Shown: positions 58,696 through 64,000 of the stretch, one piece after another
Numbering within the stretch: the first letter of the stretch is position 1
Layout: each line of letters begins with the position of its first letter
From: Heterobilharzia americana
Taxonomy: Eukaryota; Platyhelminthes; Trematoda; Strigeidida; Schistosomatidae
DNA: 64,000 nt
NCBI GenBank assembly: GCA_944470555.2
Contig: OX104127.1
Location: 25,249,661 to 25,313,660, forward strand
Direction of reading: 5' to 3'
Notes under the pieces: generated by a model
Told to the model about the DNA's origin: nothing
The model's input: only the letters and a program-made list of their open reading frames with translations
Databases searched by the model: none
Translations under genes and position numbers: made by a program

Positions 58696-60663
58696 TTATG
58701 TGCCGATTGCTCCATTATGCTTCGTATTTGTGGATATAATATGAATGTCAAGAAATCTATAGATATCCGTGAAAAGAGAGAATTCGTTGGGTAGACGTCG
58801 AAAATGAAATGCAGACATGCAAGAGCGAATAAAATGTGGAAGCTTATTCCATAACTTGCTGTATTGTATCGTAAAGGATCGTAACCTAAGTTTAGGGCGG
58901 TGCTTCTCTACAGGTACAGTGCTTTCACGATCGCGTAGACTGTATGAGGGCATAGGCTTAGAAGAAAAAGTGCGACAGGCATGAGTAATGCCATGCAAAA
59001 GGCGGAAAAATAGGCTAAGGTTAAGCTTAAGGCGTCTTAGCCAAAGTGGGTCAATTTTTAATTTCTTACACCTTCCCGCATGATGAAGTTCTTCGTGACG
59101 GCCCAGTACGTAGCGGGTAAACTTTCTTTGAACATTCTCAATTAGTATCCTATCCGAAGCATACATATTGCTGAAGATGATTTTGCCATATTCAAGTACT
59201 GGGCGGATCATTACTTCGAATAAAAGCAGTCTGGTCTCATTGGTATGTACGTGTTTAAGCAAAGGGCCAACTGAGCGCCTACACTTGGAGGCAAGTGACT
59301 GAGCCCATTCCGTAAACGTTAACTTTCGAGAATACCTAATACCCATGTCACATACTGAGTTACAAGATTGCAGCATAGAATTGCCAAGGTGTAAACTGAC
59401 GTTTGGATAAGAGTTATTGAAACAGAAAGTTCCGCATTTTTTAGAGTTGAGCGGAAGTTGCCATGTTTCACTCCAAGCGAACAAATTCGTCAGGTCTTCC
59501 TGGATTCTATTAAAACCCTCACTTAGTGATGAGTGGGGAAAGCTATACACAATTTTTAAGTCGTCAGCAAACAGGTAGGGTTGACCACATTTTATCACTT
59601 TAGAAATATTATTTACGTAAAGGAGGAGGAGTAAGGGCCCCAACACTCTACCTTGAGTGACACCACTCAAAATAGGCTGTGGGGAGGAATAGGTGTGACT
59701 GAACTTTACTATTTGGATACGCTATCTGGGGAATGAGCTTACCCTCGATAATAGAGGGTCACTAATTCCAAATGATTGAAGCTTAAGAATTGACCGATTA
59801 TGAGGCACTTTATCAAATGCTTTTTTGAAGTCAAAAAATAGAGCAGTTACGAAAAGACCTTCATCTCGTCTGCAGGTGACCTCCTCAAAATAATCCAGTG
59901 AGCAAGTACTACGTGAACGACCTTTTAAGAAACCATGCTGCATAGGGGAAAGAAGCTGATGCGCAGCCACGTAGTCATTGATTTCTTGCGCAACGACCTT
60001 CTCCATGATACGAGAGACTACAGATGTAACATTTATGGGACGATAATTCTGAATGTCTGACGTCGGCCCAGATTTATATGTGGGAGATATACATGACAGC
60101 TTCCAGCGGTCAGGGTAGCATGTCTCAGTAAGGGATATTGAGAATAGCTCCATGAGGAACAATGGTGTGTCTTCACCACCCCTCTTAAGGAGAACAGACG
60201 GGATCCCATCGGGTCCGGCAGAATATGAGTCCTTTAGTGAAGCAACTGCATCACCTATCTTTCTCTGTGTAAAGGAAACATTACTTAGCGAGTGGTGTGG
60301 TGGAATGGGCATTTGTGTGTTTAGTACACTATCTTTGTGCGTGAAGCAGCTTGCATAATGTTTACTAAACAGCTCGCAGATCTTTCTTGGGCCATCATAA
60401 AGAATGTCCCCATCGATGATCAGACTACTGGGAATAACTCTAGATAAGTTTGCATGGGATTTTAGAATTCTCACTAATGATTGAACACTGCCAGTTTGTG
60501 CGTTGCAGCTGGTTTCTTGCTTGATTGCTTTCAGTAACTTATTTGATTTGAAGTTCTCATGGACAATTTTTAATGAGACAAGGGATGAGAAGTCATTAGA
60601 TCGATAGAAATTTCTGGCATGTCTGCGCATGCTGATACGTACTTTTTCAGGGATGAAATTCAC
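58696..60663 (-). pseudogene. CR1-Z reverse transcriptase, complete element
   Basis: Two in-frame halves (60,663-59,722 and 59,670-58,696) separated only by the TAG at 59,722-59,724. All catalytic motifs are intact. Differences from block 1 at 60,024 (A), 60,120 (A; Arg to Cys), 60,247 (T) and 60,427 (A). Confidence 0.9.
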
Positions 60664-60754
60664 TTTCGGCTTTCTAATTAATACTGATACCTCCGGGCAA
60701 TGTGATTGTGAATTGCATTCATGGAACTGTAGAAGATGTCACTTAGTTCATGGG

Positions 60755-61669
60755 TTAGGTAACTGGTGAAATAAGAACCGCAGTCCAAGCATCGCAACAT
60801 GTATTGTATCTCTTCCCAGATGATATTTTTATATCGTCTAACTGTGGTTTTTTTGACCTGGGGGCCAACGTATTTCTGGGAGATAGCCGGAAGTCACCAA
60901 ACACTACTCTGTGATCGCTGCCCGGGAATTCTGGACATACCCGAAAAGTGAAGGGCAATAATCCATCGGTGAAGACGGGGCCGAGTACGCTATTATGTCT
61001 AGTTGGTTGCATTACATGTTGGCGCCATCCTCCAGAATCCAACACAATAATAAAATTATCAAACCGCCTAGGAGAGGTAAGTGTCTGCCACTTGATGTCA
61101 GGCATATTAAAGTCACCGCATATAAGTTTCACGGAGTAGGGCAGTGTTGTTACGTGGGTGAACACTTCTGCAGGCCTGTCGTCACAATCTACAGTAGAGC
61201 AAGGAGGACGGTAGATACACCCTAAGAGGATAGTCATAGCATTTGGAAACTTCGCCACAACCCACACTGAGTCACTGAGCGAATTGAGTTCTAAAGTTAT
61301 GCAATTTGTCGCAGCAATGTCGGACCTGATATAAATCATGCAACCACCACCTCTACCATTATATCTATCTCTCCTAAACAGAGTATAATTGTCGACAGAG
61401 ACATCACTGTCAGGAGCCTCTGGAGTACACCAAGCTTCAGTGATAAATATTAGGCAGGGGTTAGACATAATCGACATCATAGTGGTCTCACTTATTTTGT
61501 TGCGTATGGAACGGGCGTTAATCAGGCAGAAGGTTAAAGAACTGGATAAGCAATAGTACCTAAACCTGTTTTCGGAAAGCATTTTCTCGCAGGTTAGTTG
61601 GAACTGTAGTGGTGAGGAAAATGGGGTCGAATTTAATTTCGGGGACATAATACGGGAATAAGATACCAC
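60755..61669 (-). pseudogene. CR1-Z endonuclease, complete element
   Basis: 304 codons open. An extra G in the run at about 60,859-60,863 (GGGGG against GGGG in block 1) shifts the end to a different tail (APRSKKPQLDDIKISSGKRY). The nuclease active site is upstream and unaffected. Confidence 0.88.
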
Positions 61670-61986
61670 TGGGTTACTACTAATATCCTTTATTGTGTTA
61701 GGCGTTGACCCACCATATATGAGCCGGGAAAATGACAGGTTGGCGCAACATCTTCCCCGCCACTGTAGCGGTTGTGAGCTAGGATTGAGAGTAGCTGATT
61801 CTACAGCGTCATCATCTGAACAGCAAAAGGCGCTAATAATTTTTGAAGTCCGAGAAAATTTGGGTTTTCAGAATGAGCCCTGGGTATGGGTGTCCGCGGA
61901 AATGAGCCAAGTAAATCTGTGGTTTCACTTCCGCATGGGAAGGGGCAGGGTGCATTATGCTGGGGAGCCAGTATCAGGGGCTGCAT

Positions 61987-63504
61987 CTACACAGAAGACC
62001 TCCAATTAGGAGGTGATATCGTTGTACTGGGGCGAGCATACATTGGATTTGAATGTTGTGTGGATGGGTGTGAGGAGAAAAACCTATCGTTTCTCCTGTA
62101 GCCCCTGTTTTCATGACTATGGGAAGCGTTTGTGTTCTGAACATTCTTGCGCACGTTCCCTTTCTTTTTGCCACCTTGGTGTATGAATCCTACCTTTCCG
62201 TTGGTTAGTGAGGGTGCCATAGTACTTGCTGTCATATCGGTGGACGTCGTGAGTGTGTCTGCGTAAGGAAACGGGGTCACTCTTCGAATGGCGTTATGAC
62301 CATTAGGTTTAACGGTCTGAAAATAATTACTACGGGGCTGGCTAAAACGCTTCTGCGCCATTGAACTTGGCGGTGTGCTCGAACTAGGACTTTTAGGTTT
62401 GGATTTTGGAAACATGGAACTTTGTGACCAAGCATTGTCGACACACCTAAAGGTCAACATCGTATTTGAGGGCGGTAAAGGCTTATCAGGGTAACTGCAC
62501 CTGGGGAACGCAGGCTTCGTCGATAAACTCAGGGAAATCAGGTGCATATTGAATGTATCATTACCGTTGCCATACATATCAACATCATCTGAGAATAAAT
62601 CTGCATAACTGGCGGAGATTTGACCTTCAGTTTCGGCGTTTACCACCGTGTTTGATGGTGAAACGCTGGCAACTGATGTACTTGCAACAATATGCCCAGT
62701 CAGCCTTTTTTGATCTACATTTATAATGTAATCTGGTGTTAGGAGCTGACTCCTATGCGCCAGCATGCTTCGGATGGCCATTGGTTTTGATGAAGTTTCC
62801 AGAGGGACTTCATAAGGTCTCGAAACAAGTGTCCGTCCTTGACATGGGGCAAGATCTGGAAGTATCCTAACATTCTCACAGCTTCTCAAGAATCTTACAG
62901 ATCTCTGTGAACCACAAAAGTGTCTCGCACCAAGGAGTGAGCTGAACTAGAACAACACTGGACAAGGGTATTTGCCAGACCTCTTCCTAAGACGCCGGAC
63001 TGTGCAAACAGATTCATGCAAACCACAGGCCTGGAGGAGACCATTTTCAACACGTCTTAACGGGAAACTATCAGGGACATCGAGGACAATGGAGTTGTGC
63101 GACGAAGTCAATCGTTTTCTGGCTTCAGTGGCTACGAAGTTCACCAATGTTTCACTCTTGATGAGGTTATTTACTGATAAGTCCGTCATAGGGTTGAGTA
63201 GGCAAATCAGAGGTGTAAGACAGTCCAGTTTACGCTGAAGATCAGCAATCGCATTACTGCTGTCAACAATATTATGCTTGTTCGCAATAACACTATTATA
63301 TGCGTCAGTCATGAAGTCAGACAGATCAACATAAGGACCATTAGTAAATAAGCCATTTTCAGACCCGAGTGACGGATTCGAAACTTTTGATCTCTTAGCC
63401 TTATGGATTGGTTTGTTTATGGCAGCAATAACGTTAATCATGTTAAGGCTACAAGGCACGGACATGAAGAAGGAAAAATTTATTGTCTGACAATAAAATG
63501 GCAA
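61987..63504 (-). pseudogene. CR1-Z ORF1, one in-frame stop
   Basis: About 505 codons in a single frame, interrupted by one TAG at 62,947-62,949 (context PCPVLF*FSSLLGAR). N-terminal half: a short heptad-like stretch (SNAIADLQRKLDCL), then an RRM-like segment typical of CR1/L2 ORF1 proteins (SIVLDVPDSFPLRRVENGLL, then CTVRRLRKRSGKYPCPVL). The C-terminal half is Ser/Pro/Asn-rich and basic. No zinc knuckle is visible. It would act as an RNA chaperone of the element. The stop at 61,987-61,989 is followed immediately by ATG. Confidence 0.75.
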
Positions 63505-63807
63505 GATTAGAGACTTATCTGCAGCACAGATTAAAGTTATTGCTTATCTGCCAACCTCAGCTTTTGCAGTAAACTGGTAGATAAAGCAGCAAGGTGCTAC
63601 AACTTCCCGTCAAACAGTGAAGAACACTGAGGTCCAGACCAAGGTTCACGAATTGATAAAAACCAGAGACATGCAACCAGTGGCTGCGGAGAAAATGGCA
63701 GCAACAGTTAGTGGATAACGTAAATGTTTAAAAGATTTAACTTGCAGGCGAAAAGTGTAACTGTATCGTGGCCAGATTGCCAAAACACAAAAGCATGGGG
63801 AAGGCAC
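63505..63807 (-). promoter_or_regulatory. CR1-Z 5' UTR (internal promoter region, inferred)
   Basis: Non-coding sequence between the W/Z boundary and the ORF1 start. Elements of this type carry an internal promoter here, but no motif is recognised. Confidence 0.4.
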
Positions 63808-64000
63808 AAAAGATGTAACGCCGATCCAGTCGTTTGGCTTGCCACTTATTCTAAATGAATTCAGTTCTCGAAGGAGTGGGGGTGATGCACTTTGTCGAAG
63901 GCTTTGGTGAAACCTAAGTAAAGCGAGATAACCGTGGTTCCATAGTCTCTACTGTTAATTACACGTTCGAAGAATTCTGGGTGACGCGTGATACAAGATT
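63808..64000 (-). pseudogene. CR1-W RT, N-terminal half, cut by window end
   Basis: Reads VISLYLGFTKAFDKVHH (motif A with the catalytic aspartate changed to Gly), then after a frame shift LLRELNSFRISGKPNDWIGV up to the CR1-Z insertion. It is the upstream continuation of 57,534-56,602. Confidence 0.75.

Larger units (their letters stand above)
40504..62637. repeat. Tandem block 2 (22,134 bp)
   Basis: Second copy of 18,366-40,503. To its right the sequence continues uniquely through the rest of CR1-Z and into CR1-W, so the right-hand end preserves the pre-duplication arrangement. Confidence 0.95.
57535..63807 (-). mobile_element. CR1-Z, most complete copy (about 6.3 kb)
   Basis: Minus-strand CR1-like element inserted in the RT palm of CR1-W. 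Flanking W reads ...DWIGVTSF on the 5' side and LLDRIQVVK on the 3' side, which join into the normal motif-A-to-B spacer (compare VSSF..DRIQIVK in Z itself). This fixes both ends to within a few bases. Order: about 300 bp 5' UTR, ORF1 (63,504-61,987), endonuclease-RT (61,669-58,696), a 3' UTR of about 1.15 kb, and a (TTTA)n tail. No clear target-site duplication is seen, which is common for CR1-clade elements. Confidence 0.88.

Noticed and set aside
63484..63496. GTCTGACAATAAA against GTCTAACAATAAA at 35,392 as the CR1-Z target-site duplication
   Set aside because: Sequence beyond 63,496 does not continue CR1-W; the W reading frame resumes only at 63,808, so the match is probably coincidental.

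Overview
This is a eukaryotic repeat-rich window, most likely from a digenean flatworm and probably a schistosome. The reasons are AT-rich DNA, many decayed non-LTR retrotransposons of RTE and CR1 type, a Penelope-like relic, and one host gene (BIRC6/BRUCE-like) whose coding blocks are separated by introns of only 38 and 33 bp, as is typical of schistosome gene 5' regions. There are no operons, CRISPR arrays or prokaryotic genes.

Layout. 0-15.3 kb is single-copy sequence: an RTE relic (+), short SINE-like repeats, two RTE relics head to tail on the minus strand (5.6-8.8 kb), a Penelope-like relic (9.76-10.3 kb), four minus-strand exons of a BIRC6-like gene (10.9-13.4 kb), and a CR1-like relic immediately 5' of those exons (13.4-14.8 kb). 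From 15.3 kb on, the window is a layered structure. A 22.1-kb block (18,366-40,503) is repeated in direct tandem (40,504-62,637) at about 99.9% identity. Inside each block lie two interlocked pairs of near-identical inverted segments, A...B...A'...B'. For block 1, A is 15,310-19,345 (it starts outside the block), B is 24,535-28,455, A' is 29,572-33,050 and B' is 35,586-39,510.

Elements (letters are mine). CR1-Y fills much of the A arms. CR1-X carries a full-length RTE insertion (19,953-23,234 and its copy) flanked by a 15-bp target-site duplication. CR1-Z makes up the B arms and is present four times. Its most complete copy (57,535-63,807) has ORF1 and endonuclease-RT, and sits inside the RT of a fourth element, CR1-W. 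CR1-Z keeps its RT catalytic motifs and looks youngest; CR1-W and CR1-Y are older hosts. A short Kelch-like exon is carried in the A arms and so occurs three times.

No host gene here can be called intact. The most useful content is the rearrangement history: nested insertions, two inverted pairs, a tandem duplication with 2 bp of junction microhomology, and traces of sequence exchange between arms. Part of this could be assembly error, and the junctions to test are listed. Identities and copy relations come from reading the sequence by eye, not from an aligner.
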